Notes: generated by a model from the sequence alone, not told the origin. Shown: positions 46,197-57,514, counted from the stretch's first letter. The stretch: DNA of 64,000 bases from Isoetes taiwanensis (GCA_021234155.1 JAJEKV010000009.1:13832546-13896545), one strand, 5' to 3'. Made by a program: numbers and translations.

Positions 46197-48318
46197 AAAA
46201 TTAGTTTATGTTACTTACGTTCTTCAATGTAAATCTAAATCCCTTCAAAAAATAGAATGTTAAAGGTAATCTAAATCTTTACATGTTCTCCTTATTGTCT
46301 TGAATATCTTTGAGTTGGACATATTAGGAAATAGAGTATAAAACATGTTGGAGAACATAATATTTGTTTTGAGTTACATTTGTATACATGGTTGGAGTGT
46401 AGTATCTTTATTTCGAGTTCAATTTGTAGTATATGTTGTAGTGTAGGAAGTGTATCAAAATATGATAGAGCAAACCGTGTATTGTCATGTACTTATAAAA
46501 ATAGAAATGTGATAACAATTTAAAATTGAAAGATCGTGTTATGTTTTATGTTGCGATCCAAATTCCAGCTGCAAGAAAGTCAGTACCATACTTTAATATT
46601 CAGAGAAACATTATCAAATATTATTGAGAAGTTATTAAAACAAACAATCAAGCTTAAAGATGCAAAGAATGTAGTAAAAAATAAAATGAGATAAATCCAA
46701 ATTCCAGTTTAAAAACACCCTTAAAAATGCAAGATAAATCAAGGTTTAGATAATTCCTCCTTACTCTCTTACCCTGGGTTTTTGCTTGTTTCTTTGTTGC
46801 CTTGTTGAAAAGATCCCCTGATGTTTGTTGTCACATCCAATGAAAGAAAACATGTTAGCAAACAACAATAACTCTTACTGTTAGCAAGCAACAAAAACAA
46901 ATTGTTAACTGTTTAATTGTGTTAAAGTAACTGGAATATTTAAAAGCATCTGGGATATTCATATCAAAAGCATGTCGTTAACTGTTTTAGCTGTTAAAGG
47001 CAACTGGTGGAATTTAAAAGCAACTGAAATAATGTTAGCCATCCATCTACTTATTAATACTGGAAAAGGGAAGAACAAATTAATACTGGAAAAGGGAAGA
47101 ACAAATGGAGTTTAAAATAAGTAGATATGCCGGGCATCAATATCTAGCATAATAACAGGGGGTTACTTTTATATTTTTGTACGTTTTTTTACATGGTTTT
47201 TCTATGATTTCGTTGTTGTATTTGTGCACGTGTACCAAATAGTATTTCTAGAGTGCACTCTTTTCAAGCCGTTGATTTTGAATAAGAAATGCAATCCTAC
47301 GGTTGTGCTCTCTCAAAGTTTTAGGTTCATGATTATTTTAGGGTTTAGGGTTTCAACAGAAGTGGGTGCACAGGGTGTAACGGAGAAAGATTTTTCACAA
47401 TTTCCTCAGCCACAAGATGCGCGGCTTCCTCAAAGACTGCAGATGCATCTTCTGTTTTGCTTTGCTCATTTTTCTGGGTTGTTAATTGCTAAATGGAAAA
47501 CACGAGGGTTAACGAGAAATATTTTTGGACTTTCCTTAGCCATAAGATGTGCGGCTTTCTCAAAGCGCAAATGCATCTTACGATTACCTTACGCTCATTT
47601 TTTCGAGTTGTTTTACCTGCATTTAGTTGCACATCTGTCTTTGGTTCCTCCTCCCACAAAGACCCTTGAGATGTTTCAGCGGGTTGCAAAGACCAAGGGT
47701 CGCCATTTTCATTTTCATTCTCATCTTCAACTGGTGGGTTTTGTACCGCCCCTTCTCCAGCAAACAGGGCATATGTAGATGTCGGGCATGCAAACGTTCA
47801 GCCATTGCATTGTAGGTATGGAAGGAAAGAGTAGATGATCCTTTGTCATATTCCTTGCGGGGGTTCCCATAATCGGCGTGAGGAAGAGCGTTCATCCAAG
47901 GCAGCATAGGAAGGCGTTGATCAAATTATTCCTGTGGTTTTCATGTTCCACTCTGATTTGAGCTCTAACTATGTGGTTTTCATGTTCCACTCTGATTTGA
48001 GCTCTAATCATGTTTCTCCTTCTATGGGATGGTCTGTGAATTGTCGGATGATAGTTCCAAATGATGTAGGTTTACCTGATGCTTCTAGTTCTTATACACT
48101 GTACTATCTTTGATGCTGAAAGATCTGGGTTTAACAAACTATAACAACTCGGATCTGAACATGTTCTTCTCAGGAGAAAAACATTCCAGTCACACATGGA
48201 ACCATGACTACCCCATTTTCTTGCTAGTGATTGTATTTTCTGTTTTGCTAGATGCTACTTCTAGACCAGTCTGTTGGAGTGATTATGTTTGTAAATGCAG
48301 CTTGATGCAATATGTGAA
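46197..48318. other. Helitron 5' non-coding region and right flank
   Basis: 46197-47125 has no gene. Beyond the proposed Helitron end, 47378-47485 and 47507-47613 are a diverged direct repeat (AAGATG.GCGGCTT.CTCAAAG..GATGCATCTT). A 39-bp unit (TTTTCATGTTCCACTCTGATTTGAGCTCTAA type) is doubled at 47933-48010. TTTTAGGGTTTAGGGTTT at 47336 is a telobox-like phrase. No gene is seen. Confidence 0.5.
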
Positions 48319-50848
48319 GAATAGAATAGAATAGAATAGAATAGGTTTTTAGCGTCCACGGAGACCAACTGGCCTATGGGACCCAAACAAAAAGAGCGAC
48401 AAAGCGTATTCGCATCGACATTAAAACCCCCCCCGGAAGTTTAGAGGGAAAACCTTAGCGATAATAAGCATCTTTGGCAGGTATTACAATTACGCATAGG
48501 GCGGTTCAAGGCGATCCCGTGGGACACAAGCGAGTCATTACATCCATAACCTCACGAGGTATGACCCCAACAAACCCACTTGACAGTAGTCAATAATGGC
48601 GATGCAACGGTGGCCGGTGCACTAGTAGTCGAACATACCTCTCGGATATGGGCAAATCTTAGGGCGGATCCGAGGGTATGAGATTCATCCTCAATCGCGC
48701 TGGTGGCAACAGCGGCAAAAACCTTTGCTCGTCGCTTCCCCAGCCCAATGCCTACCTGTTTCAATGCGGAGGCGATGTGCACCGTCTTGAATGGAAGTTA
48801 TAAGTGCTGGCTTCTTCATGGGCGTTTGGGTGTACAAGAAATCTTGGTGTGGGCCTCTTGTGAGCCTAGGATTGACTTTTCTCGCGATAGTGTGCCAACT
48901 TAACGTCGCGTCCGAGCCTCTGCATCCTGAGGCTTGCGAAGGAAAGTAGCATCAGTGCGGTTTAAGTGCCTCGCGATCTTTCTTTGTCACGACACGGGCG
49001 CATCTGTTTTGCTTTGCCCGCCCGTGAGAACCAGCGAGCTTGCTTGTCTTTCCGGCAGGATTTCAGGCGTTGGGGACCCATCGCGTAGGCCAAAAGCAAG
49101 ATGGGGCAAAAGCGTGTATCAGCCATAGCGACCACCTTTTGGAAATTAAGCGATATGGCGTTCCAATGCGACCCATTGAAGGGGTAGAAAGCTGTCTCAC
49201 GGAGTAGGATGCAGTACAGGCTGTGGACTTCACCCCGGGCCCGTGCCAGAAGGGCCTACGCACTGCTTTCGAGGTCATTCCGGTGTTGAGGGATATCACG
49301 GGACCCCACACGCCCCATACAAAAGGGCCAGAACTCAACCAAGGCCCGAAACAAATGTGTTGGTGGCCCCAGTACAACTCTGCCTTGTGGTTGTTGTTGC
49401 ATGGCATATAGTGCTTTCCAACATGCCATGACCCACAACACGATAGCGCATCCCAATGGGTGGTAGTTGAGAACTCAATCCCCAAGTACTTGTAGGTCCG
49501 GCCACCTCTACCTCTTGCCCACAGTAAAGTGAAGGTGGGAAGCCTTGGCGGCGGACGATGCAACTAGCACACCTAGTTTTGGCCAAGTTAACTTCGCATG
49601 CCCGGTGAATTGGCAAAAAGTGTCAAAAGCATCCGGGTGACCTTTGCATGTCCTCGGAGTATAGGCCATGAGGTTGACATCATCGGCATATATGAGTTGC
49701 GGATTGTGTGATGCATGAGATGTGCGCCGCGCCTCCATGTTGAAGAGCCAATCTTCCAACCCGATCAATGTATAGGCCAAAAGAGTGTGGAGGAGAGGGG
49801 CAACCACGACGCCTCCAATGGTCTTGATTACCATTTTGTCTTAGATGTAAATGCGAAAGAGCATGCCTCGTCACGACCTATATCTACGATTACGCAAGTC
49901 GGGGGTCCCCGGTATGCCGCAATCATCCCCCGAGCTTGTTAAGCGAGTCTTGTGTCTGACGCTTTTGCAAAATTGGCTCTTGATGCGAGGTTCTGCGGCC
50001 ATTCCCTGCTATCCTCAATCAATGTGCCAGAGTGAAGATATGATCAATGGTGGAATGTACGGGCGAGAACCGCAACTGTAAGAGCTTCGCACCCGCCGTT
50101 TCCTCTGCCCATATTGTCACCGCTGCTCAAGGATGCCATCCAACGGTTTTGCAAAGAGAGCGACCATAATAGTTCGGTGGTTGGCGGGCATTGAGGGTCC
50201 CCGCTTTGTATATGGGCACTACTCTGTTAGTGGTCCATTGCATAGGGAACCTTCTCACAATGCTTTATTGAACAATGTGAGGGCGAGCACCGATGGAGCC
50301 CGACCCATTTGAAGTTACTTTGCATGCCATCTAAATCTGCTGCCTTCCCATTAGCTAGGCGTTGTAGGCCCATGATAACATCCCCTTCTATGATAACCCG
50401 AGCCATGCCTATCTGTGGAGGGGCTGGTGCCCGCCCCCCCGGGTCGCATACGGTATTTGCAAATCTTTGTACCCATTGCTCGGGGGTGATGTTCCCCAGT
50501 GAGAACGCGGCGGCTTGCTCAAGACCCTTCTCGGGAATGTCTGGGGTCTTGAGTCCGAGACCAAACATCTATTGCTTGATGCTCTGCGGGTATATGGGGT
50601 CTAAGTTAGATATTGGGGTACAAAAGCACCACGTCGGGGCCTTCTGCTTTTCGTGCTTGATCTTTGTAAGCTTGGGGGTGCTTAAAGAGCGGGAACCACG
50701 ATGTTCGTTTTTAGCAAATTGCTTAGGATCGATGACATGGCTGCTCAGAAAATCAAATTCGGTTCGGAAATGATGATGGCGCGGTCACATTTTTGAGATG
50801 GCGGGGTGCATTTCTTGAATTCTTTTGTGGCGGGAATGATCATTAAAC

Positions 50849-52640
50849 TTGTACCTCAAAAAGCAAACTATTCTCTGTAGATCCGCGGTTTCTCTGTCTT
50901 GCAAAATTCTCGTACATCCACGATCCTCAATGGATCAATCGGTTTTGATTTGGATGAGAAAAAGAGACTCAAAGTTTTCGGGAAATTCAAGCCCAGAGAA
51001 GAAGGCAATCAAGACAAATAAAAAGAGAAAGGGAGAGAGAAGAAAACTTGCACCACGAAATTGAGCGAGGCTGAGTCGAGAAGGCTTCAAAAATTGTCCA
51101 AAAAAAATGGGCTGATTATTTCAACTGAAATCACAAAGCCTTTGAAAGAAGGGGATAAAGCAATGGTGGTGCCTGATTTGTGAAGAGAGTGAAGGCGAAA
51201 TTGCCCTTTGGAAGTGGATTTTGTTGATCATGATCAAAGCAAGATCATGAAGAATGTGATTAAAAATGTTGAGAGACACTCAATGAACAAAAGAAATTAA
51301 GGAAGACGCAGATGTATTGCAAGCAAGAAAGTCTACTTTGCAAATGATATCTTCATCGGCAAAAATCCATCAACCAATGCTGTTATGCATACGTCTCCTT
51401 CATATATCTAGAAAATCATTTTTTGCAACCCGGAAGAAGAATAATGGCGGACCAAAAATGTGGTCCGTGGTCAATGTTTCAAGGAAAAGAGGTGTGATGC
51501 ATTGAGTGGCGAGGTTAGGAATTGTGTTTACAAGTTAAGACCCGAGAAAACACCACGAGTTTAGCCATCTGAGGAAGCATGTGAAAAGTTTGTTCTGGCC
51601 GGATGGCAATAAAATTGATCATCAATACAAGCTGCTTGAAATATCTTAGGTGATTTCCACCTTAGTATGTTTCTTACATTTGCATATATCTGTTTCTATA
51701 TAGATCTTCTTTGTTTTGCGGTTGCAATTTTACATGAACTTCAAGAAGGAATATAATGACATTAAGATTACCCAGTAGCACATTTGAATTCTTTGAAGCC
51801 ATCATTTGTGAGGCACTTAAATGAAAACTTCTTTGGCCGCCAATATCACATGCACTTTGAATATGTGATGCAAGCACTCAACAAAATCGAGCAGATCAAA
51901 TGGTGTGCATAAAGATTGCAAGCCGTATACTTGTCTTTGTTTGTGGTGATGGTAACTTTTGTGCGACCAAGAACCATGTTTATAAATCCACTAGTGATTT
52001 TTGGAGGCAAATGATTTGCCCTAAGGATGAAGATGAAGAGTGGCACAAACATAATTGTCTGCGGTGGCATGCAAGGGATTGTGGATTGAAAAGGTACTCT
52101 TTTTTTAATGTTAAGATGTTTGAACATTCTATTTTGAGTTGTTAAGATGATTGATGCAACATCTTACAAACAAATTTACGGTGGTATTACAAGCGGGTTG
52201 CCAATATGTCCAAAGGAGAAGGAAGAGTCTCCATTACAAAATTAGAGTGGAAACGGTTTGAAAAGGTAGTGTATTTGGCATTTGTGCTTAAATGATTTTT
52301 GTGCTTGTGATTGTTGTGCTTGTCTTGCAAACTTCTGGTGATCTTTGTTTTCAAAAACGGCAAGAGGTTGGTTACATGAAGGAGACCACCAAGAAAAAAA
52401 AATGGCGGGAAAGAAACCAAAGAAAGGTAACTAGACTTGCATACAAGAAAGAGAGCACGCCCCAATTCCAAAGAACATGCTTCAAGACACTTGGTACAAT
52501 TCATCCCACACAATTATGTTGCACAATCGGCGAGCCAAAGCAATTCCGAAGTGCTTGGATACTTTTCTGAAGGTGCGGTTGTCTCGGTTATTGATTTTCT
52601 TTGAAAATTACAGTTTTAAAATTGAAAGAGGCTGACCTGA
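50849..52640 (+). pseudogene. Family T transposase-like gene, copy A (broken)
   Basis: Pieces in several frames align in order with copy B at 59.5 kb: a Lys/Arg-rich start (50960-51060); GGPKMWSVVNVSRKRG (about 51440; B has GDGPWSMFKKQIRSDK); FYMNFKKEYNDIKI then a LKPSFVRHL-like segment (51730-51830); ALNKIEQIK (51870); a SDFWRQMICPKDED segment with spaced Cys/His (51990); LEWKRFEKV (52240). Past a GT..AG-looking intron, RLAYKKES leads to a displaced segment in which I read an aspartate-containing DF.ENYSFKI (about 52590-52625). A DF.ENY motif following a Cys/His region is, as I recall, shared by uncharacterised transposases of animals, fungi and plants, and would hold the first catalytic Asp. 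The reading stops there; the rest of the core is deleted. Confidence 0.6.
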
Positions 52641-52720
52641 TTTAAACTTTTAATTCCATCCGAGGTGTTCTTACTTTTGAAGGCTGAGGTGTGCTTTTTG
52701 GCTGAAGGATGTCACGGTTT

Positions 52721-53182
52721 TCATTTTTTAACATCTTCTTTCTTTACATCCATATCATCCCTTGGTTTTTCTCGACCAAAAGCAGTAACACGTGACTTGT
52801 ATGCATCCCAATTTATCTTATGACCCTCATGATCTTGCTCGCACGACCACAATGCTCCCAAGCAAATGCCAAAACAACGAGTTTCCTCAATTAGTTGTTT
52901 GGTAATCTCACTTCGAGGATCTGAGGAACTCGACCAAGTCCTCCAATTGTTGCTTCGGATGAGTGCGGACAAAATAAATTTTTATTTTGCCTTTTTCTTT
53001 AAAGGATTGAATGGTTCTGTCCATACAACTGTTCCAATCTTCTTGATTCTGATATCCTGCGACCACTTCAATTTCTGGCGAGGAATAATCCCTTCTCGGC
53101 CATCGCCATGATGAATTAACCAAAGAGCAAGGTATGAAGCAAGTCTTAGGAAGGAAAAAATATCGGAAGCGAGAGGGTACAA
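52721..53182 (-). pseudogene. Second TE-A gene segment, minus strand, unrecognised
   Basis: Three overlapping minus-strand frames form one coherent reading with two shifts: DIRIKKIGTVVWTEPFN, then KIKIYFVRTHPKQQLEDLVEFL, then DPRSEITKQLIEETRCFGICLGALWSCEQ and a charged end (DDMDVKKEDVKK). It converges on the family T gene and lies within 200 bp of the right TIR. No family is recognised. It may be the partner protein of the transposon or the C-terminal part of an ORF from a composite element. Confidence 0.45.
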
Positions 53183-53706
53183 TTGAGAGCTCGTAAAATA
53201 GGGTATAATCTGCGTCTGGCCGAGATCAATTATCGATTCGGTGTGAATGATTCACAGGTCAGGACAGCCCGGATCATTGTTTTCTTGCCGAAAGGCGCCA
53301 TGAAGCGAGAAGGTCGCGAAGAATAGGCCCGGCGTGCTTAATCTGCTTCCGCTTGTCGCGCTTTTTTGTACCCCAATATCTAACTTAGACCCTATGGCCT
53401 TCTTGTTCTTGAGAAAGGAGCGGTATTGACTGATGGCCTGTGGGCGGGAGATGGGATCAGTGACTTGCCGGAGTGTGCGTTTGAGCTCCCGACACTCATC
53501 ATCAAAAGAAGTGGAACGGAAATCAAGTACTGGTGACATTGTGAGTCATTTTGTTTATTCACCTTAGATTGTTTGTTGTTGAATACTGCTATAAAAGCAC
53601 TGTGTCGACATATGGTTAGTTCTTTTATTAAAGCTCATTTGCCTACCTTCATAAATTTACAACTTTTGGCTGATGGACATGAGCATAAAGTGCAAAAGAA
53701 TGGCAG

Positions 53707-53971
53707 GTTGTTGTTACTGGTGGGGTGGGACCATTTCATTGTGACTTGACGATGGCAGGGATTGCAAAGGCTTTTGGTGTCCGTCTGGTGAGATTCATAA
53801 GTTTAGACCCTTGATAGTAACTTAGAAACCAAAAGACTGATTTTGAACTTCTATTTTTTTCCAATTGCACTTTCTTTTTTTCTGCTCTTCTTCTTAAAGG
53901 TTTCTGATGAAGAGTTTGAGGAGTACCTTCGTAGCAAATTAGGCATTCCTTGCACAGGCGATGGGAATGAG
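53707..53971 (+). pseudogene. Two exons of a molybdopterin-binding (MoCF/CinA, FAD-synthase-like) domain
   Basis: Exon 53707-53787 reads VVVTGGVGPFHCDLTMAGIA then KAFGVRL; exon 53900-53971 reads VSDEEFEEYLRSKLGI then PCTGDGNE. Both are in phase with GT..AG borders (TGGCAG/GTGAGA and TTAAAG/GTTGGT). TGG.GPTHDD/SDVT.AG.AKAFG and DEEFEEYL are hallmarks of the nucleotide-binding domain found in MoCF-biosynthesis proteins and plant FAD synthases. In this copy the usual His-Ser/Asp-Asp is H-C-D. The expected next exon (MAxLPEG) and everything upstream are absent: a LINE ends 160 bp to the left. So this is a gene fragment, duplicated or left by insertion, unless the other exons lie unseen in 54-55 kb. 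Confidence 0.75.
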
Positions 53972-55254
53972 GTTGGTTCAGAATTGGCTCCTCCTGCACC
54001 ATTGTTGAGACAGAAAATTCAAAAACTATGTTTGAATTTTACTATGACTATATCCCCTTGCTGGAATGGAATATTATGAGGTCTTTTCTCTTATAATCTA
54101 TGACGGACCAGAAAACTTTCTGAAGGGTTTATGCATGTTTCTATGCTACATGCAAAGTCAGAGCAATTCAAAACCAAAAATGAACCTGAGATACAGTCAG
54201 TCCAGATATTAGATCCATCTAATTATTTTGGTCTATTATGTCATAGACCTCAAACACTGTCTAATGGCATAAGGAGAAATCGTTGTGTGATGAGAAATAT
54301 GTAATGAGAATTGGAACCAATAGATAATTTGCACTGAAGTATTTGGAGAATTGGAACCAATAGCCAATTTGCACTGAAGTATTTGGAGAATTGGAAGCTG
54401 GCTTTAGAAATAAAGTCTACAGAGATTGCAAGCTTATGAGAAGAGGTAAGTACAGATTTTGTATTTCATTAATTTATGCATCCAGATTTCACATTCAAAA
54501 ATTTCTTTACAAATCCAGATTTGACAAACTGAGATTGTTATCTACATCTCCTCTATTCCAAAATGCATTGTCCATTATGATATTTGTGTCAGTTTTCAGA
54601 CCAAATATAAAAAATGGTGTTAAAATTACTCCATCTGCTCCATAGTTTCTCCTTTATTTTGCTTTGTTTCTTGTTATTATTTTTGGTTCACTTGCAATAG
54701 GACAAGTTCTGTAGATCCTTTTGCGCAAATATCCTCATAGTTTTTTGTGGCTTTGCTTCTATTTGTTTGCCATTCAGAAACTAGGAGATTGCATACACAT
54801 TGCTTGTATATCTCAGATGCTCTGCACTTTTCTCATATGTTCAGGTACAGGTGCACTTTGTTTTCTCATATACAACTGTTGTGGTCATGCTTCCTGCTAC
54901 AAGCCATTGTTTTCCAACTTTGTTTTCCAACTTGGTGGATAGTAGAAGTGGAACATTGTTCACGTTCATTCTATGCCACTTTATCATTGTTTTCCAACTC
55001 GGTGGATAATAGAAGTGGAACATTGTTTACGTTAATTCAATGCCACTTAAGGGGACATTCGAAGGCAAAACTTTTTAATTAGGATATGTAATGGGTTTAA
55101 ATCCCCTAAAATGTGTTACTGAGATTGCCTCAAAGACACATATAGCTCAACGTTAAATTGTATATGCACATTTCTTGCTATCCTTATATTTTAATAAATT
55201 CCATCTTCTTCTTGAAACTAAACCCTGATTCGGCATATCAATTTCCCAAGGTCT
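53972..55254. other. Intergenic DNA with a 75-bp tandem duplication
   Basis: TTGTTTTCCAACT.GGTGGATA.TAGAAGTGGAACATTGTT.ACGTT.ATTC.ATGCCACTT occurs twice in tandem at about 54907-55048. TTGGAGAATTGGAACCAATAG..AATTTGCACTGAAGTA is doubled at 54308-54385. No exon of the molybdopterin-domain gene is convincing here. Confidence 0.5.
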
Positions 55255-55580
55255 TTAAGGTTTTCTAAGGTTGTTTAGGGCCCGAAGGGCCCAAATTTTT
55301 TCTTAATATAACAACCAACACACAATTACTATTAGCATTAATTAACGTAAACCATTGCATTCAACACACTTAAATTAAATCCCCCTTAAAACCCCATTTG
55401 GTTTGGGTGCATATTCACACGGGGGGTTACGCAGGGCAGCGAGAGCTGTCAGATGGGCATATTTGCCCTTTATTCCTTGATTTGGACCGTACATAACAAT
55501 TCTCGTTTATGGGGTATGCCTGTACAAGTTTTTGTATGCTGTATATCAAGGTTTGCAAAATACTATAAGATTTGAGGGGC
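55255..55580. mobile_element. Second copy of the fold-back family
   Basis: GGGCCCGAAGGGCCCAAATTTTTT, then GGTTTGGGTGCATATTCACACGGGGGG and GGGCAGCGAGAGCT, match one arm of the element at 29.2 kb. The following 130 bases (TTTATTCCTTGATT..ACTATAAGATTTGAGG) match its centre in reverse. An extra AT-rich insert at 55310-55390 separates the two halves of the arm. The second arm is missing. Confidence 0.7.
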
Positions 55581-55611
55581 TAACAATATCCTGTCTTGGC
55601 AAGATTAGTAA

Positions 55612-57050
55612 GAATATAAAGAATAGAATGGTTTTTATCATCCACGAAGACCAATCGATCTATGGGACCCAATAAGAGAGTGCAGCAGACTTATTACTGT
55701 CTGTGTTAAAAAAAACCCCGCCCCCAAAAGTTTCCGAGGGAAAAATCATGGCAGTAATTAGAGTGCTATCAAACTGTACAAATATACATATCGTGTAACA
55801 CACATACAAGTCAGGCGAGTGTCTGAAGACATAGCTGATCCTGCACATCCATGACCTCTTAATGGGATCATCCTAGCATCCATACTGAAGTTGTACATGT
55901 AGCGACTGGCAAGAGCTGACCAACTCAGCATAGCATGCCCGAACTTGATCATACGTCGGACAGTTCTGAGGGGTATGGCATTCATCTTCATTGGCTCCCA
56001 TTTGGAAGCGTGGACAAAACATGTCCTACCGTGGTTTCCCAATCCATCTGCATGTATCAATTTGGAGATAGTGTGCGCCTGTACAAATCGAGACAATAAG
56101 TCTGCACCTTTTTATAGGCAGATGGGTATGCAGAATGTGTTGCAAGGCCTATTCCAATATGGGGTTTATGTGGCACTGGTAATGTGCTGTCTTGACATGT
56201 TCAAGCGCTGGCATCCTAGAGCTTGCTTAAGAAGCAAGCATCAAGATATTGTCTCAAACTGTGGTGGTCTACCTATGTTTGCATCTGTATGCGCCTGCGC
56301 TCCTGCACATTCTATTTAGCGAGGCACTGAGCTCGCTTTTCCTTCCAACAGGCCTTGAGGCATTGTGGCTCCATTGCTACGGTATATGCCAGGCTAGGGA
56401 GGCGAACATCGTTCATAGTGACTACCTTCTGAAAGTAGACGATGTGCTGATCAAGGGCCGCCCTCTGAATGGGTAAGAATCCTGTCACCTGCAATATGAT
56501 TTGATATGGGACCATGGACTTCACCCCCAGTGCTCGAGCCAAAAAAGCTTTCTGCACCTATTTCAAGTCATTCTAGGAGTGAGGGATACCTCAGGCCCCA
56601 TACCTCGACCCCTATAAAAGGATAGGCTCCACCAAGACTCGAAATAGGTGCGACTGATGGGCCCAATATAACTCCCCTTTGCTACTGTTGTTTTGCATTG
56701 CATATAGCTCCTTCCAACCTGCTGTCTCTTCTAGACAAATGGAAGCGTCCCAATGCATAGTACAGGGGAACTCCACTCCCAGATACTTATAGGGCTGTAC
56801 ACTGCATTATGTAGATCTGCAGGGATCCCCAGCTGTTGCAATCTTGCCCATAGCTTTTCTTGAGGCACCATGTCAAAAACCTTGGCGAAGTCCACAAAGC
56901 AGCAATACAGGTTCCGTCGATATTTCCTGTTGTCTTCAACCAGGGTTCGCAGTGTGAAGATGTGATCAATGGTTGAGTGACACGGACTGAACCCCACCTG
57001 CATGCGTGTGTTGTTGTATGTCATAAGCAATGTGGCGATCAGCATCCTTC
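55612..57050 (-). mobile_element. LINE fragment L3
   Basis: Minus-strand frames: 56731-57045 holds QVGFSPCHSTIDHIFTLRTL, then YCCFVDFAKVFDMVP (the RT motif with the first catalytic Asp) and a VP..KLWARLQQLGIP-type continuation. 56312-56557 holds KAFLARALGVKSMVPYQIIL. 55758-56096 covers the C-terminal knuckle region. The 3' terminus (55612-55680) carries the shared block and a short TTCTA-type tail. The insertion is 5'-truncated at about 57050, within RT. It is closer to L1 than to L2 by eye in the segments they share. Confidence 0.8.
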
Positions 57051-57059
57051 GCTATTGTT

Positions 57060-57500
57060 GATGCTAAATCAGGAAGTTGATAACTCTAGTTGATCTGATA
57101 TGTTTATAGCTGGTCTATAAATTGAATAAAGGAAAGTATAATGGAATTACGATTTCCTTTTGAAATTTATTGGACTTATAGCTTTAAGAAACACATTTCT
57201 ATGGTAGAGTCAAACAATTTCTTAAACTTAGTTATGTTTTGTGGGGATAGTACAAATCTTATTTGGTTCTTGAAATTAGTTCTCTTTTGTGGTGATAATA
57301 GAAAATATTGTTTGACATTCTAAATCTGAAGACATCATGGCACTATGATCCTGTGAACTCAATTTCCGTCACACACAAGAGCTGAAAAAGAAAAATATTT
57401 GCAGTGGGCAACATCGTGGCATTGTTACCTCATGAATGCACTTTCCCCCACACATAGGAGGTGAAAACAAAAAGTGTCCCTGGCGGCCAAAACATCATGG
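57060..57500. other. Intergenic DNA, nothing recognised
   Basis: A doubled phrase (TTATGTTTTGTGGGGATAGTAC.AAT..ATTTG type) lies at 57230-57310. No gene is seen. Confidence 0.4.
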
Positions 57501-57514
57501 CACTTCTACCAAAT

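Larger units (their letters stand above)
38891..47125 (-). mobile_element. Helitron, about 8.2 kb, both termini proposed
   Basis: Helitrons move by HUH-Rep rolling-circle replication and insert between A and T. On the minus strand the 3' end reads GCCCGGCAAAGTCGGGC (a hairpin), 9 bases, then CTAG at 38891 followed by host T: the classic hairpin plus CTRR end. The 5' end is proposed at 47125, where TCTACTTATTTTAAAC follows host A, in the style of plant Helitron 5' ends. The two ends enclose the Rep/helicase gene (40149-44986) and two further minus-strand coding segments. The 3' end is well supported; the 5' end is less so because it rests on a short motif. A 27-bp tandem phrase (AATACTGGAAAAGGGAAGAAC-type) lies just inside the 5' end. 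Confidence 0.7.
50597..53392. mobile_element. TE-A: 2.8-kb DNA transposon with perfect 29-bp TIRs and TATG duplication
   Basis: The first 29 bases (50597-50625, starting GGGTCTAAGTTAGATA) are the exact reverse complement of 53364-53392. TATG precedes the left end and follows the right end. Excising the element with one TATG joins LINE codons on both sides in frame, proving the boundaries. Inside, on plus, is a family T transposase-like pseudogene (50849-52640) and, on minus, a second coding segment (52721-53182). TIRs beginning GGG with a 4-bp duplication do not let me assign a superfamily. Confidence 0.9.
48319..53545 (-). mobile_element. LINE fragment L2, split by transposon TE-A
   Basis: Minus-strand pieces in order: SPVLDFRSTSFDDECRELKRTL..SFLKNKKA (53252-53539); then, beyond the insertion, KTPDIPEKGLEQAA..NGKAADLDGMQ (50227-50568); an RT segment with SPVHSTIDHIF (about 50040); the catalytic LIYADDVNLMA (about 49690); FRALVE (49340); and a knuckle-like IEDESHTL (48690). 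The 3' end has the terminal block, then AATAG units on the plus strand (48319-48344), a TTCTA tail in the element's own sense. Stops and shifts break the ORF throughout. The endonuclease end is missing; the element begins near 53545. Confidence 0.8.

Noticed and set aside
47336-47354. Interstitial telomere
   Set aside because: Only two TTTAGGG-type units, which is common by chance and as a promoter telobox.
47224-47778. 184-codon plus-strand frame
   Set aside because: It spans a recent-looking tandem duplication and has no domain; its reading across the duplicated unit is not conserved.
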